DNA of 64,000 nucleotides from Halobacillus litoralis (GTDB lineage Bacteria; Bacillota; Bacilli; Bacillales; Halobacillaceae): assembly GCF_009856355.1 (NCBI RefSeq), contig NZ_WMEW01000002.1, forward strand, positions 372,001 to 436,000. Direction: 5' to 3'. Both the position numbers and the translations under genes were made by a program. Shown here piece by piece: positions 19,597 to 30,424 of the stretch. Below the pieces are notes generated by a model. The model saw nothing but the letters and a program-made list of their open reading frames with translations, had not been told where the DNA came from and did no database searches. Within the stretch, counting starts at the first letter, position 1. Each line of letters starts with the position of its first letter.

Positions 19597-20088
19597 GTGA
19601 GCACATTGAACAAAAACCATACCCTGCTTGGGTTCCTCTTCATTGGACTTGGTGCGTATTTTTTTCTTCGTCATCTCAATATTCCCCACCTGCAGCCATT
19701 TTACTCATGGCCGTTCCTGCTCGTTCTGATCGGTGCAGCCTTTCTGTTTCACAGCTATGTGAGCAGGGATACGTCCAGCCTGTTTACCGGGACGATTGTC
19801 ACCGGCTTCGGTATTCATTTTCTAGCCGTGGATCAGCTGGCTTTCTGGCGCGATCACTGGGGCGTTTACTTATGTATTGTCGGTGCAGCTTTCCTGCTGC
19901 AATATCGAAAAACAAAAAAAGGACTGGTTCCAGCCCTGGTCCTGCTGGGCACGGGAGCTTTTGTCCTGTTTTCACCAACGCTGCCGGCCTGGATTCAGTG
20001 GATCAACCAATTCTTTCTTTTAATTGAAAGGTTCTGGCCGCTGGCGCTGATTGCTTTCGGTCTCTATCTTCTAAAAAAGAAAACATAA
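19597..20088 (+). CDS. LiaI/LiaF-like four-to-five-helix membrane protein
   Basis: A 163-residue hydrophobic protein with helices at about 10-26, 36-52, 60-75, 87-100, 110-125 and 138-155. It has the repeated GxxxF/LIGxxFL pattern of LiaI/LiaF-type transmembrane regions (often annotated DUF5668). Relatives sense or buffer envelope stress, but no two-component genes are adjacent here, so function is unknown. The start is GTG 19597; TTG three codons later is an alternative. It is divergent from hemA and convergent with the ABC transporter. Confidence 0.7.
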   Translation: MSTLNKNHTLLGFLFIGLGAYFFLRHLNIPHLQPFYSWPFLLVLIGAAFLFHSYVSRDTSSLFTGTIVTGFGIHFLAVDQLAFWRDHWGVYLCIVGAAFLLQYRKTKKGLVPALVLLGTGAFVLFSPTLPAWIQWINQFFLLIERFWPLALIAFGLYLLKKKT

Positions 20089-20100
20089 GAGTAAAAAAAA

Positions 20101-20132
20101 CAAGGCTGTCGATGTCATTCCCGACAGCCTTG
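20101..20132. terminator. Bidirectional terminator between convergent genes
   Basis: CAAGGCTGTCG and CGACAGCCTTG form a perfect 11-bp stem with TTTTTATTTT on the plus side and T-rich sequence on the minus side. It ends both the LiaI-like gene and the ABC transporter operon. Confidence 0.9.
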
Positions 20133-20140
20133 TTTTTATT

Positions 20141-20875
20141 TTAAAGGATGGAACTCAAGAAGGCCTGTGTACGCTCTTCCTGCGGATTTTCAAAAATCTC
20201 CTGCGGTGTTCCGCTTTCGACAATCCTGCCATCGTGCATGTACACCACTCTGTCGGCCACTTCACGGGCAAAGCCCATTTCGTGCGTAACGACGACCATC
20301 GTCATCCCTTCCTGTGCAAGTGTCTTCATCGTTTGAAGTACTTCCCCGACAAGCTCAGGATCCAGGGCGGAGGTCGGTTCATCGAAAAGCATGATTTCCG
20401 GTTTCATGGCAAGGGCGCGGGCGATGGCTACACGCTGTTTCTGCCCACCCGACAAGCGGGACGGAAATACATCCGCTTTATCGCCAAGTCCGACTTTCTC
20501 CAACAGCTGCCGGCCTTCCTCTTTTGCCTCAGCCTTGGAAAGCTTTTTCACCTGCAGAGGAGCTTCAATCACATTCCCAAGCACGGTTTTATGCGGGAAT
20601 AGATTGAAATGCTGGAACACCATTCCGACCCGCTGGCGGACCGCATTCAAGTTATCCTTCTTCGGATTGATCTCCTTCCCTTGAATGTACAGCTCTCCGC
20701 CGTTTTTCATTTCAAGGAAATTCAGACAGCGCAGCATCGTACTTTTACCGGAGCCACTGGCTCCGATGAGAACGACGACTTCACTTTCCTTCACCTGAAA
20801 GTCGATATCTTTCAAGACGTGCAGGTCTCCGAAATATTTATTTAACTGATTCGCTTCTATCATATAATCAGACAA
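20141..20875 (-). CDS. Polar amino acid ABC transporter, ATP-binding subunit
   Basis: A 244-residue ATPase with Walker [10 protein letters not shown] (about residues 36-44), Q-loop MVFQHFNLF, signature [16 protein letters not shown] (about 137-152), Walker [13 protein letters not shown] and H-loop VVTHEM. It belongs to the GlnQ/ArtP/TcyC class. The start is TTG 20875 with AGGAGGAAA upstream. It is the last gene of the binding protein-permease-ATPase operon. Substrate (glutamine, arginine, cystine or another polar amino acid) cannot be fixed. Confidence 0.94.
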   Translation of the reverse strand: MSDYMIEANQLNKYFGDLHVLKDIDFQVKESEVVVLIGASGSGKSTMLRCLNFLEMKNGGELYIQGKEINPKKDNLNAVRQRVGMVFQHFNLFPHKTVLGNVIEAPLQVKKLSKAEAKEEGRQLLEKVGLGDKADVFPSRLSGGQKQRVAIARALAMKPEIMLFDEPTSALDPELVGEVLQTMKTLAQEGMTMVVVTHEMGFAREVADRVVYMHDGRIVESGTPQEIFENPQEERTQAFLSSIL

Positions 20876-20891
20876 TCGATTTCCTCCTCCA

Positions 20892-21557
20892 TTAATCGCT
20901 GGCCGCCAGTTTCTTCTCTACAGCTCCGACAACAAGGGTCAGCAGGAAGACCAGAATCAAATACCATACCGCACTGACAAGCAGCCAGGTCATGTAATCA
21001 AAGGTATTCGCTCCTTGTGTCGTAGCGACAGCAAAAATCTCCGATACCCCGATGAATGCAGCCAGGGATGAATCTTTCAATCCAATAATAAACTGATTTC
21101 CGAGCGGTGGCAATGCGCGCCGGAATGCCTGGGGCAGAATGATCCGGCGCATAGTGAGGGTCTGACTCATTCCGAGGGAACGTCCGGCTTCTGTCTGTCC
21201 TTTTCCAATCGACTGAATCGAGCCTCTGAATATTTCAGCAATATAGGCGCCGTTATGGAAGGCCAGACCAAGAGCCACGGACCAGAACCCGCTGATCATC
21301 CAGATTTCTGTCAATCCATAATAGAAAACAAAGATCTGAACAATCAACGGGGTGCCCCGAACGACATAAATATATAGATTAGCTATCCATTCCAGCACCT
21401 TTATGCCGGAGATTTTCATAAATGCAAACATAAGTCCGATAAAAATCGCAATAAAAATAGATACAGCCGTTAAGGCAAGGGTCAGCTGTGCCGCTTCAAA
21501 GAAAATGCCACGACTGCTGATCAATGAATCCCAGAAATGAACAACATTTAGATACAT
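20892..21557 (-). CDS. Polar amino acid ABC transporter, permease
   Basis: A 221-residue HisM/GlnP-type permease with about five membrane helices. The conserved EAA loop reads [21 protein letters not shown] in the family pattern (about residues 135-155). The start chosen is ATG 21557 ([12 protein letters not shown]) with AGGAG nine bases upstream; more distal starts to 21611 are open but lack a ribosome site. It lies 16 bases before the ATPase gene. A single permease gene implies a homodimer. Confidence 0.93.
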   Translation of the reverse strand: MYLNVVHFWDSLISSRGIFFEAAQLTLALTAVSIFIAIFIGLMFAFMKISGIKVLEWIANLYIYVVRGTPLIVQIFVFYYGLTEIWMISGFWSVALGLAFHNGAYIAEIFRGSIQSIGKGQTEAGRSLGMSQTLTMRRIILPQAFRRALPPLGNQFIIGLKDSSLAAFIGVSEIFAVATTQGANTFDYMTWLLVSAVWYLILVFLLTLVVGAVEKKLAASD

Positions 21558-21636
21558 CTGCATCAACTCCTCTGTCATATGAAAAAGAGTACGCGTCTGC
21601 GCACTCTTCACCTTCGTTACTATCCAAAATCACGGC

Positions 21637-22464
21637 TTATTCAGGAGCAGTTGTGATGTCTTCCCCGAAATATTCCTCGCTGATCTCAGAAAGAGTCCCA
21701 TTTTCTCGAAGGGTTTCCAGTGCTGTATTGATCTCATCTAGTAATTCTGTGTTTTCCTTCGATACGGCAACGGCCTGTTCGCTGCGCTCAATCATTTCCT
21801 TCGCCTCGATCTCGAGCCCTTCACCGGAAGCTTCCTTTCCAGTCAGGAAGTCGGTGATGACAGCATCATGACGACCCTTGGACAAGGATTGCAGAGCCAC
21901 AACATCACTGTCATACGTTTTAATATTCTCTGTCACTTCTTCTGCATACTGACTGTATGTCGATCCTTTAGAAAGAGCGACTTCTTTGCCTTCCAAATCC
22001 TCAAGCGTTTCAATGTCACTGTCCGGGCGGGTGAAAATCTGTGCACCGGAATAATAGTACGGCGTCGAGAAGTCTACTTCCTGCTGACGTTCCTCTGTTA
22101 TCGTATGACTGGCTACCGCAGCGTCAAAACGCCCGGTTTTCACACCTTCCACAATACTTGCGAATTTCTGTTTCTGAGGACTCGGTTCAAGACCCAGTTC
22201 CTCTGCGATCGCATTGGCTACATCAATATCGAAACCTTCCATCTCTCCGTCCGCACCGGTCATACTAAATGGGCGGAACTCTCCGGAAGCCGCAAAAGTA
22301 AAAGTCCCATCTTCGACAAGCTCGTAATCCGTGTTATTTTCTGCTGTATCCTCTGAACCGCTGTCCCCTTCATCTCCCGACGTGTCTTCTTCACTGCTTC
22401 CACAAGCAGCCAGGAAAAGCACCAGAGTCAAGAGCAGCAGCAGTACTCCATTCATTTTCTTCAT
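21637..22464 (-). CDS. Polar amino acid ABC transporter, substrate-binding lipoprotein
   Basis: A 275-residue secreted lipoprotein. It has a signal peptide with lipobox LAAC (cysteine at residue 21), an acidic Asp/Glu/Ser/Gly linker of about 20 residues typical of halotolerant Bacillaceae, then an SBP_bac_3 domain (GFDIDVANAIAEELG near residue 78). It is first in the operon, with AAGGGATG before the ATG. The binding protein should capture an amino acid and deliver it to the permease encoded next. Confidence 0.94.
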   Translation of the reverse strand: MKKMNGVLLLLLTLVLFLAACGSSEEDTSGDEGDSGSEDTAENNTDYELVEDGTFTFAASGEFRPFSMTGADGEMEGFDIDVANAIAEELGLEPSPQKQKFASIVEGVKTGRFDAAVASHTITEERQQEVDFSTPYYYSGAQIFTRPDSDIETLEDLEGKEVALSKGSTYSQYAEEVTENIKTYDSDVVALQSLSKGRHDAVITDFLTGKEASGEGLEIEAKEMIERSEQAVAVSKENTELLDEINTALETLRENGTLSEISEEYFGEDITTAPE

Positions 22465-22820
22465 AAGCCCTGAATCATCCCTTCTCTTTTTGTCATCGTT
22501 CTGTAATATTAAAAGTATATCGATTTATCAAATATTTCCCAAAATTAATGAGATTCTAAAAATAGGTAAATAGAAGTATATAAGCCGAATACATGCATAA
22601 ATACTACATATACCTTATAAATACTCGATATTACTCGTTCTTAATAGAAAATTATATAAAAAAACCGTTCTCCATTGGGGGAACAGTAAAATTATGGAAA
22701 AAGTATGTGCCGGTCAGCAGCTTGTTCCGCTAGTCGTTTACGGGGACACAATAGGTCTCTGCCGGGTCAGGAACAGTACCTGCCCTGGTACGTATTCTTC
22801 CCGCAGGCGCCGATGATTTT

Positions 22821-22855
22821 AAAAAGAGAGACCCTCTGTTCAACAGAAGATCTCC
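22821..22855 (-). terminator. Terminator of the lon-engB transcript; otherwise empty gap
   Basis: GGAGATCTTCTGTT and AACAGAGGGTCTCTC fold into a hairpin followed by TTTTTAAAA on the minus strand, 40 bases after engB. The rest of the 432-base gap (22465-22896) shows AT-rich promoter-like DNA next to the transporter and a GC-richer block at 22700-22810 in which I see no gene. Confidence 0.75.
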
Positions 22856-22896
22856 CTTATTCAGACCTCCCTCCTCACGGGAGAGCGGTTTGATTG

Positions 22897-23484
22897 TTAT
22901 ACCTGCAGATGAGAGAGCATCGTTTTCCAGGCTTTATCTTTTCCTTCACCTGTTTCCGACGAAAATGGAATGAGTGTATCCTCTTCTTCCATTTCCAGCA
23001 CCTCCTGAATCATTTTCAACTGCTTATGGCGCTGCCCTTTTTTAATTTTATCCAGCTTTGTTGCAATGACCATTACCGGCACATCAAAATGCTTCAGATA
23101 GTCATACATCACCTGGTCATCTTCGGAAGGCTTATGGCGGACATCGATGATAAGTGCTGTCGCTTTCAGCTGTTCACGTTCAGCGAAATATTCCTCCATC
23201 ATCGCTCCCCATTTGGCCCGTTCCTTTTTGGAAACTTTCGCATAGCCGTAACCCGGCACATCAACGAAATGGAATTTATCGTTGATGATGTAAAAGTTAA
23301 GCGTCTGCGTTTTCCCCGGCTTGGAAGATGTCCGCGCCAGGTTCTTTCTTTGAATCATCTTGTTGATAAACGATGATTTACCGACATTCGACCGCCCGGC
23401 GAGGGCGATCTCGGGAATCGGTTGGTTGGGATACTGTTTCTTGCTCGCCGCACTAATGACGATATCTGCGGAATTAACCTTCAT
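22897..23484 (-). CDS. engB: Ribosome biogenesis GTPase EngB/YsxC
   Basis: Essential GTPase for 50S subunit maturation. The 195-residue product has G1 [10 protein letters not shown] (about residues 30-39), G3 [10 protein letters not shown]4 TKLDKIKKG and G5 FSSETGEG. The start ATG 23484 has GGAGGG upstream; 12 further codons upstream are open but overlap lon. It overlaps the lonA 3' end by 11 bases, implying translational coupling, as in other Bacilli. Confidence 0.96.
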   Translation of the reverse strand: MKVNSADIVISAASKKQYPNQPIPEIALAGRSNVGKSSFINKMIQRKNLARTSSKPGKTQTLNFYIINDKFHFVDVPGYGYAKVSKKERAKWGAMMEEYFAEREQLKATALIIDVRHKPSEDDQVMYDYLKHFDVPVMVIATKLDKIKKGQRHKQLKMIQEVLEMEEEDTLIPFSSETGEGKDKAWKTMLSHLQV

Positions 23485-25804
23485 GTGCACCCTCCACCAG
23501 TGCCTGATCCAATACTTCATCCAAGTGTTTGACAGGGACGAAGGTCAAGCCTTCTTTTATGCTGTCTGGAATATCTTCCAGGTCTTTCTTATTCTCATCA
23601 GGAATGATGATTTTCGTCAAGCCGGCCCGGTGGGCACTCAAGGATTTCTCCTTCAAGCCGCCGATCGGAAGCACCCGTCCACGAAGGGTGATTTCACCAG
23701 TCATCCCGACTTCCTTACGGACAGGACGCCCGGTAAGAGCGGAAACAAGGGCTGTAGCCATTGTGATTCCTGCTGATGGACCATCCTTCGGTGTCGCTCC
23801 TTCGGGAACATGAATGTGAATGTCGTTCTTCTCCACAAACTCCGGATCGATATCAAGCTCGGCTGCACGCGAACGGATATAACTGAAAGCAGCCTGGGCG
23901 GATTCTTTCATCACATCCCCCAATTTACCCGTCAGCGTCAGGTTGCCTTTGCCTGGATAGATGGACACTTCAATCGAAAGCGTGTCTCCGCCGGCTGTCG
24001 TATAGGCAAGGCCTGTAGCCGCCCCGATCTGATCCTCGAGCTCAGCACGTCCATAACGGAACTTCGGACGCCCAAGAAGTTCCTCGAGCATTTTTTCTGT
24101 TACGACTACACGCTGTTTGTCACCGGCTACGATGATCTTAGCCGCTTTCCGGCATAATCCGGCCAGCTCTCTTTCCAAACCACGGACGCCGGCTTCACGG
24201 GTATAACGGCGGATAAGCTTGAGAAGCGCATCTTCTCTTACCTGCAGCTGGCTTTTCTTCAAGCCGTTTTCCTTAATCTGCTTCGGAAGCAGGTGCTCTT
24301 TGGCAATCTGCTGCTTCTCCACTTCTGTATAACCGGCAATCGTAATCATTTCCATCCGGTCGCGCAACGGTCCGGGAATGTTGGCTACGTTGTTGGCTGT
24401 AGCGATGAACATTACTTTGGATAAGTCATAATGCTCTTCAATGAAGTGATCACTGAATGTACCGTTCTGCTCCGGATCAAGCACTTCAAGCATAGCCGAA
24501 GACGGATCTCCACGGAAGTCGCTTGCCATTTTGTCGATTTCATCCAGAAGGAAGACCGGGTTAACGGTTTCGGCCCGCTTCATCCCCTGAATGATCCGGC
24601 CCGGCATCGCTCCGATGTACGTCCGGCGGTGACCACGGATTTCCGCTTCGTCCCGCACACCACCAAGCGATACACGGACAAATTTACGGTTGATGGATCG
24701 AGCGATGGACTTGGCCAGGGATGTCTTCCCTACTCCGGGAGGTCCGGCAAGGCAGAGAATCGGCCCTTTGATCGACTGCGTAAGCTTCTGGACAGCCAGG
24801 TACTCCAGTACCCGCTCCTTCACTTTTTCAAGGCCGTAGTGATCTTCATCTAAAATGCCTTCCGCCCGGTTGACATCCAGATTGTCTTCCGTTTCCTCAG
24901 ACCACGGGAGAGCAACAAGCCACTCGATATAATTACGGATGACAGAGCTCTCTGCGGAACTCTGTGGTACCTTTTCATAACGGCCGAGTTCCTTCAGGGC
25001 AATCTGTTCCACACGCTCCGGCATGGAAGCCTGCTCAATTTTCTCTTTCAGCTGAGCCACTTCACCGGTCTTCCCGTCTTTATCGCCCAGTTCATTCTGA
25101 ATGGCCTTCATCTGCTCGCGGAGGTAGTACTCCTTCTGCGTTTTCTCCATCGATTTTTTCACCTGACGGCCGATCTTCTGTTCAATCTGAAGCACTTCGC
25201 GTTCATTGCCGATCAGCTCAATCAGTTTATTCAGACGCTCTTTCACATTACGGGTTTCCAACACATCCTGCTTGTCCTTCAGCTTAATCGGCAGGTGGGA
25301 GGAGACGATATCAGCCAGGTGGCTGGGATCATCCGTGTCCGCAACCGTGTTGTACGTTTCCTGCGTCACTTTTTTGGATACTTTCACGAACTTCTCAAAT
25401 TGATCGAGCAGCATGCGCATCAGCGCTTCTTCTTCGTTTTTATCTTCGTGCTCGTCATCAATGATCTGGATGGATGCTTTGAAAAAGTCGCCTTCTTCAT
25501 TGAATTCATCCATGCCCGCCCGGTGCAGTCCTTCGACAAGCACACGGTTGGTTCCGTTCGGAAGCTTCACCATCTGCTTGACGCGGGCTACGGTCCCTAC
25601 GGAATAAAGATCTTCATACGCTGGTTCATCAATGTTTACTTCTTTTTGAGAAACAAGAAAAATTTCATTATCATCCATCATGGACTGCTCCAGGGCCTGG
25701 ACAGATTTCTCCCGGCCGACATCCAGGTGTAGCACCATGGATGGGTAGACAAGCAGCCCTCTAAGAGGAAGTAGAGGTATATTGTTTCTTTGTTTGTCTG
25801 TCAT
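23474..25804 (-). CDS. lonA: ATP-dependent Lon protease (LonA)
   Basis: AAA+ serine protease that degrades damaged and regulatory proteins. The 776-residue product has an N-terminal LON substrate domain (1-210), the AAA+ module with Walker [13 protein letters not shown] (about residue 355) and Walker [11 protein letters not shown]. The C-terminal protease domain has catalytic Ser in [12 protein letters not shown] and Lys in [14 protein letters not shown]. Length is normal. In B. subtilis lonB lies between clpX and lonA; here that gene is missing and only about 260 bases separate them. Confidence 0.97.
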   Translation of the reverse strand: MTDKQRNNIPLLPLRGLLVYPSMVLHLDVGREKSVQALEQSMMDDNEIFLVSQKEVNIDEPAYEDLYSVGTVARVKQMVKLPNGTNRVLVEGLHRAGMDEFNEEGDFFKASIQIIDDEHEDKNEEEALMRMLLDQFEKFVKVSKKVTQETYNTVADTDDPSHLADIVSSHLPIKLKDKQDVLETRNVKERLNKLIELIGNEREVLQIEQKIGRQVKKSMEKTQKEYYLREQMKAIQNELGDKDGKTGEVAQLKEKIEQASMPERVEQIALKELGRYEKVPQSSAESSVIRNYIEWLVALPWSEETEDNLDVNRAEGILDEDHYGLEKVKERVLEYLAVQKLTQSIKGPILCLAGPPGVGKTSLAKSIARSINRKFVRVSLGGVRDEAEIRGHRRTYIGAMPGRIIQGMKRAETVNPVFLLDEIDKMASDFRGDPSSAMLEVLDPEQNGTFSDHFIEEHYDLSKVMFIATANNVANIPGPLRDRMEMITIAGYTEVEKQQIAKEHLLPKQIKENGLKKSQLQVREDALLKLIRRYTREAGVRGLERELAGLCRKAAKIIVAGDKQRVVVTEKMLEELLGRPKFRYGRAELEDQIGAATGLAYTTAGGDTLSIEVSIYPGKGNLTLTGKLGDVMKESAQAAFSYIRSRAAELDIDPEFVEKNDIHIHVPEGATPKDGPSAGITMATALVSALTGRPVRKEVGMTGEITLRGRVLPIGGLKEKSLSAHRAGLTKIIIPDENKKDLEDIPDSIKEGLTFVPVKHLDEVLDQALVEGAHEG

Positions 25805-26004
25805 CTATTTGCACCTCCGATAAATGCGGATACGTAATTTAATCATATAGAAATGTAAGTGGAAAGTAAACGAAACGATACCAGATGGTGCCAACACGCA
25901 TAGCCCCGGCCTCAAGTCAGGCAGGGGGACTTTCCTTATGGTATCCCTATTATTAGCAGAAACCTATGTTTCATGCTTAGGTCCAGAGTCTGTCAAGCCC
26001 CTAT

Positions 26005-26042
26005 AAAAAAGCCGTGCTACAGTTATTCGTAGCACGGCTTTT
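26005..26042 (-). terminator. Terminator after clpX
   Basis: GCCGTGCTAC and GTAGCACGGC form a perfect 10-bp stem with TTTTTT on the minus strand, 20 bases past the clpX stop. The remaining clpX-lonA gap (25805-26004) has no gene and no visible lonB remnant. Confidence 0.92.
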
Positions 26043-26062
26043 CAAGGGAAAACCCTCAGGCA

Positions 26063-27340
26063 TTACGCACTTTCTTTCGGTGACTGCTTGTTTTCATCCT
26101 CAACGGTGCCATCCGTCAGCACAAGCTTCGGACGTCCGTTTTCCGCTTTCACTGTATCTTTCGTGATAATACACTTCTCGATATCATCGCGGGAAGGAAG
26201 TTCATACATCACATCAAGCATGATGCCTTCGATAATGGAGCGCAGTCCGCGTGCCCCTGTCTTACGTTCAATGGCAAGGCGGGAAATTTCACGAAGAGCT
26301 TCTTCCTCCATCTCAAGCTCCACATGGTCAATTTGGAACAGCTTTTGATACTGTTTGACAAGAGCGTTTTTCGGTTTTGTAAGGATTTCAACCAACGCGT
26401 CTTCATCCAGCTGCTCAAGGCTTCCAATAACCGGCAGACGTCCGATGAATTCAGGAATCAGACCATAGCTTAGAAGGTCTTCAGGCAGTACTTTTGTCAG
26501 AAGATCCTTTTTCTCTGCATCGTCTGTCACCTGTTCGGAGCCGAATCCGATCACTTTTCTGCCCAGGCGGCGCTTGATAATCTGGTCGATCCCATCGAAG
26601 GCCCCACCCACGATAAACAGGACATTTGTCGTGTCAATCTGGATGAATTCTTGATGAGGATGCTTCCGTCCACCCTGTGGAGGAACACTTGCCTGCGTTC
26701 CTTCAAGGATCTTAAGAAGTGCCTGCTGGACACCTTCACCAGACACATCCCGTGTAATGGAAGGGTTTTCGGATTTACGTGCTACTTTATCGATTTCATC
26801 AATATAGATGATTCCTTTTTCTGCTTTCTCAACATCATAATCAGCAGCCTGAATCAGTTTGAGAAGAATGTTCTCTACATCTTCCCCGACATAACCAGCC
26901 TCTGTCAGTGATGTGGCATCTGCGATTGCGAATGGAACATTCAGGATGCGGGCAAGGGTCTGGGCAAGCAGTGTTTTACCGCTTCCGGTAGGTCCAAGCA
27001 TCAGGATGTTACTCTTCGCAAGCTCCACCTCATCATTTTTCACACCTGCGTTGATACGCTTGTAGTGGTTGTAGACAGCTACGGAAAGGTTCTTCTTCGC
27101 CTGGTCCTGTCCGATTACATAATCATTGAGAATGTCACGGATTTCCTGAGGTTTTGGAACTTCCTTGAACTCCACCTCTTCTTCGTTGCCAAGCTCCTCT
27201 TCCACGATTTCTGTGCACAATTCAATACATTCATCACATATATATACGCCAGGTCCTGCAACGAGTTTTCGGACTTGTTCCTGACTCTTTCCGCAGAAAG
27301 AACACTTCAATTGTCCTTTTTCATCGTTAAATTTAAACAT
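26063..27340 (-). CDS. clpX: ClpX, ATPase subunit of ClpXP
   Basis: Unfolds substrates for the ClpP protease. The 425-residue product has the N-terminal zinc finger (CSFC and CDEC pairs, about residues 12-38), Walker [13 protein letters not shown] (about 118), Walker [10 protein letters not shown] and the ClpP-binding loop RKVIGFG (about 270). The start is ATG 27340 ([10 protein letters not shown]) with AGGGGTG upstream; a GTG three codons earlier overlaps the ribosome site. It follows tig as in Bacillus. Confidence 0.97.
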   Translation of the reverse strand: MFKFNDEKGQLKCSFCGKSQEQVRKLVAGPGVYICDECIELCTEIVEEELGNEEEVEFKEVPKPQEIRDILNDYVIGQDQAKKNLSVAVYNHYKRINAGVKNDEVELAKSNILMLGPTGSGKTLLAQTLARILNVPFAIADATSLTEAGYVGEDVENILLKLIQAADYDVEKAEKGIIYIDEIDKVARKSENPSITRDVSGEGVQQALLKILEGTQASVPPQGGRKHPHQEFIQIDTTNVLFIVGGAFDGIDQIIKRRLGRKVIGFGSEQVTDDAEKKDLLTKVLPEDLLSYGLIPEFIGRLPVIGSLEQLDEDALVEILTKPKNALVKQYQKLFQIDHVELEMEEEALREISRLAIERKTGARGLRSIIEGIMLDVMYELPSRDDIEKCIITKDTVKAENGRPKLVLTDGTVEDENKQSPKESA

Positions 27341-27628
27341 ACGTTTCACCCCTTAATAAAATGACGCAATCGTTGCGACTGAAGTTACTGATACGACGCC
27401 AACGTTTCGCTTCTTTTGCCCATCATACCAAATAAACTCCAAACACAAAAGCAATACCTTTTAGAGGTGTGCCGTCAATTCCTGCGACACCCTCATTATG
27501 TAGATATAAAACGCATAAGTCAAACCTTTGAGCATCTTAAATAGTATATGTAAAAGCGCTTGGATGTATCATTATTTTCCCCACAAAACAACCGGCCTAA
27601 ACCGCGTTTCCGAAGAAATATATGAGAA

Positions 27629-27652
27629 GACAAGGTACCCGGGCACCTTGTC
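27629..27652 (-). terminator. Hairpin after tig; rest of tig-clpX gap
   Basis: GACAAGGTgcccgggtACCTTGTC is an 8-bp inverted repeat 12 bases after the tig stop, followed by TTCTCAT rather than a pure T run, so termination may be weak. The 320-base gap 27341-27663 also holds a GGTGT/ACACC hairpin near 27466-27496 in the clpX leader. No gene is visible there. Confidence 0.6.
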
Positions 27653-27663
27653 TTCCACCTGTA

Positions 27664-28950
27664 TTATTCAGCTTTGCTGTTTTCGACAAGAACGTCGATG
27701 GCTTTGCGCACTTTCAGATCTTCTTTGATCATGTCCGTGTTACCGCCAAGCATCTGCGTCAGCTGAGCTACATCTGTCTGGTACATGCCAGCCATGTTCT
27801 CAAGTTCAGCATTGACGTCTTCGTCTGTTACGTCGACATTTTCCGCTTCGGAAATAGCTTCAAGAGTCATGTTCGTTTTCACACGCTTCGCCGCATCTTC
27901 TTTCATCTGCTCACGAAGGGCGTCTTCGTCCTGACCAGTGAACTGGAAGTACATGTCTTTTGTCATGCCCTGCATTTGAAGGCGCTGTTCGAATTCCTGA
28001 ACCATACGGTCAAGCTCTGTGTCGACCATGGCATCCGGAATTTCAACTTCTGCATTGTCAGAAGCTTTATTTACAAGTGTTTCACGCTTCTGGTTGTCCG
28101 CATCGGTTTTCTTCTGGTCTTCCAGACGCGTGCGTGTTTTCGTTTTAAGTTCTTCCAGGGATTCGACTTCTTCGTCGACATCTTTCGCGAATTCGTCATC
28201 CAGCTCTGGAAGTTCCTTGCCTTTGATTTCGTGAATTTTCACTTTGAAGGTAGCCGCTTTACCAGCAAGCTCTTCTGCGTGATATTCTTCAGGGAATGTT
28301 ACTTCCACTTCTGTTTCTTCGCCGGCCTGTTTACCAACAAGCTGCTCTTCGAAACCAGGGATGAAAGAACCGGAACCTACTTCTAGAGAGTAGTTATCCG
28401 CCTGGCCGCCTTCGAATGCTTCCCCATCAACGAAGCCTTCGAAGTCCATAACGACAGTATCGCCGTTTTCAACGGATCCTTCTTCTTTAACAACAAGCTC
28501 AGCCTGACGCTCCTGCATCTGCTTCAGTTCGCTGTCTACGTCTTCATCAGTAACTTCTGTGTCTGCTTCTTCGAAAGTAAGACCTTTGTATTCGCCAAGC
28601 TTCACTTCAGGCTTCACAGTTACTTCAGCTGTGAAAATAAGGTCCTGGCCTTTTTCGATCTGCTTCACATCAACTTCTGGACGGTCAACCGGCTCGATGC
28701 CTGCTTCGTCCACGGCGTTTGAGTAAGCTTCCGGAAGGATGATATCAAGAGCATCCTGATACAGAGATTCTACTCCGAAACGCTGTTCGAACAATTTACG
28801 AGGTACTTTCCCTTTACGGAATCCAGGCACCTGTACCTGTTTAACTACTTTTTTAAAGGCAGAATCAAGCGCTTTGTCGAACTCGCCGGCAGGTACTTCA
28901 ACTGTTAATGTACCTACGTTGCCTTCTTGCTTTTCCCATTTTGCTGACAT
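27664..28950 (-). CDS. tig: Trigger factor, ribosome-associated chaperone
   Basis: Ribosome-bound chaperone and peptidyl-prolyl isomerase. The 428-residue product has the ribosome-binding N-domain with [19 protein letters not shown] (about residues 34-52), the FKBP-type domain ([20 protein letters not shown], about 160-180) and the C-terminal chaperone arms. The start ATG 28950 ([10 protein letters not shown]) has GGAGGG upstream; a 31-codon upstream extension is not family-like. The protein is strongly acidic, which is common in halotolerant species. Confidence 0.97.
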   Translation of the reverse strand: MSAKWEKQEGNVGTLTVEVPAGEFDKALDSAFKKVVKQVQVPGFRKGKVPRKLFEQRFGVESLYQDALDIILPEAYSNAVDEAGIEPVDRPEVDVKQIEKGQDLIFTAEVTVKPEVKLGEYKGLTFEEADTEVTDEDVDSELKQMQERQAELVVKEEGSVENGDTVVMDFEGFVDGEAFEGGQADNYSLEVGSGSFIPGFEEQLVGKQAGEETEVEVTFPEEYHAEELAGKAATFKVKIHEIKGKELPELDDEFAKDVDEEVESLEELKTKTRTRLEDQKKTDADNQKRETLVNKASDNAEVEIPDAMVDTELDRMVQEFEQRLQMQGMTKDMYFQFTGQDEDALREQMKEDAAKRVKTNMTLEAISEAENVDVTDEDVNAELENMAGMYQTDVAQLTQMLGGNTDMIKEDLKVRKAIDVLVENSKAE

Positions 28951-29100
28951 AAAAAATTCCCTCCAACATCTATTCACATTTTCGTCCGGAGACGATGGTT
29001 TACTGATTCTATGACTCTGATTACATACGAATCTCTTTTGCAACCATTACATTATAACATAATCCCTGCTGCTTTCAAGGCGTGACCCTCATTGGTTTTT

Positions 29101-30081
29101 CTAGGAACCGGTCACCAAAACATAATGCTGTTCACACAGTTCAATATCTGTTTTATACCGGGCGACGTCCTCTGCAGGGGAATCCGGTTGATAAGGAAGC
29201 TGCAGGTATTCATGACCGAGCTGCTTTAATGCTTCGACAAGCAGCGGCACTTCTTCTTCATCCGGGAACAGCGGGTAACGAACATAACAGTAATGGAACA
29301 ACAGGTTATTCACCATCTCGTACATGGTCGGATTTTTCTGTTCCATCCGGCCGAGCCTCATCTGGATCTGTTTCATAATGTAATCATGCTGCAGCATGGA
29401 TAAGTCACCGGGAATAACGGTGATCTCCATGCCGAATTTTGTCAGAGCCACTTCTTTGTCTACGCGTCCATCTCTAAACCATTCCAAAATCGAGGATTTT
29501 ATCATGGGGTGTACAGCAGGCTCCCGGAGATAGGTGGTGAACTCCTCCAGATAATCATGGGGATCCTGCTTTTTCAACGTCTCGAGGGTCTGCCACTGCT
29601 TATGTATTTCATCTGACTTCAAGGCCTCTTTGAAGGCAAGGGATAGTTCCTTCCCCTGTTCCTTCCGGCTGTCTTCCAGCAGCTTTCTGCTGACCTCGTA
29701 CATTTGCCACAGCTGTGTGCGGCTCTGGTGGGGAATGTCCTCGGATTCAAAAACTTCATCGAGCAGATCAATGATGTCGCTGTAACGGCTGCTTTGAAAA
29801 AGTATCGTAATATATATATGTAAGTAATGGTAATACTGGTCGATCGTTTCCTTCATCTGCTCCTGACACAATTCCTCAGCCTGATCAAAATGACCAAGTT
29901 CGATCCAGCTCATCAGCAGCCCTGTGATGACATCATGGCCGGCCTGATCATACTCAACAAGCGGTTCAAAGGCTTCAGCCGCTTCCTTATAACGCTTTTC
30001 CTTCAAAGCAGCCAGTCCCGACTGCTCCAGTCTCGATTTCCATCCAGGAAACATCACGAGGTTTCCTCTTTTATTCTCCAT
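29101..30081 (-). CDS. ysoA: TPR-like protein, YsoA family
   Basis: A 326-residue, mostly helical protein with tetratricopeptide-like repeats (for example GLAALKEKRYKEAAEAFEPL, about residues 18-37, and a second at 60-75). It is syntenic with B. subtilis ysoA, which precedes tig. It has no enzymatic motif and is probably an adaptor; its function is unknown. A second helical domain (about 200-300) contains short acidic patches. It is transcribed towards tig with about 150 bases between. Confidence 0.75.
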   Translation of the reverse strand: MENKRGNLVMFPGWKSRLEQSGLAALKEKRYKEAAEAFEPLVEYDQAGHDVITGLLMSWIELGHFDQAEELCQEQMKETIDQYYHYLHIYITILFQSSRYSDIIDLLDEVFESEDIPHQSRTQLWQMYEVSRKLLEDSRKEQGKELSLAFKEALKSDEIHKQWQTLETLKKQDPHDYLEEFTTYLREPAVHPMIKSSILEWFRDGRVDKEVALTKFGMEITVIPGDLSMLQHDYIMKQIQMRLGRMEQKNPTMYEMVNNLLFHYCYVRYPLFPDEEEVPLLVEALKQLGHEYLQLPYQPDSPAEDVARYKTDIELCEQHYVLVTGS

Positions 30082-30198
30082 AAGACACCCTTCCCTAAAA
30101 CGTCCTTATTTCCTTATTCTTTCCTATCATGAATCAGTTCAAACCATCGGTTCCTCAGCTTATTACGCTATACTAAAGCAAATAAAGGAGAAATACAA

Positions 30199-30306
30199 TT
30201 GAAACCCTGCTGTCAGCATCCGGCTTTCCGCTATTCTTCCTGTTTAGACACGAACGAACAGGAATGTACATCCGCGGATCAATCGTATAGAAGAATAATT
30301 TCTTAA
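30199..30306 (+). CDS. Possible 35-residue cysteine-rich peptide
   Basis: Not recognised. TTG at 30199 follows AAAGGAG with correct spacing and opens a 35-codon frame rich in cysteine (CCQH near the start, two more Cys), ending RRIIS. Cysteine spacing does not match a known finger. It lies in the gap between the divergent YsoA-like gene and sda. Chance occurrence is possible in a frame this short. Confidence 0.3.
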   Translation: MKPCCQHPAFRYSSCLDTNEQECTSADQSYRRIIS

Positions 30307-30360
30307 TCGTCGATCAATTACGCAAAACAGGTCTTTCTACTCATGATGAAACAGATTTTT

Positions 30361-30389
30361 TTGCTAGAATAAGTAAATGTCAATAAAAT
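30361..30389 (+). promoter_or_regulatory. Candidate sigma-A promoter of sda
   Basis: TTGCTA (30361-30366) and TAAAAT (30384-30389) are separated by 17 bases and lie 36 bases before the sda start. No clear DnaA box (TTATCCACA) is visible nearby, although sda is DnaA-controlled in B. subtilis. Confidence 0.5.
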
Positions 30390-30424
30390 AATAACGAATC
30401 ATATTGCTAAGGAGTTGTATCGTT

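Noticed and set aside
27545..27560. Catabolite (cre) site near TGTAAAAGCGCTTGG
   Set aside because: The match to the cre consensus is poor (one base out of register) and it is distant from any clear promoter.
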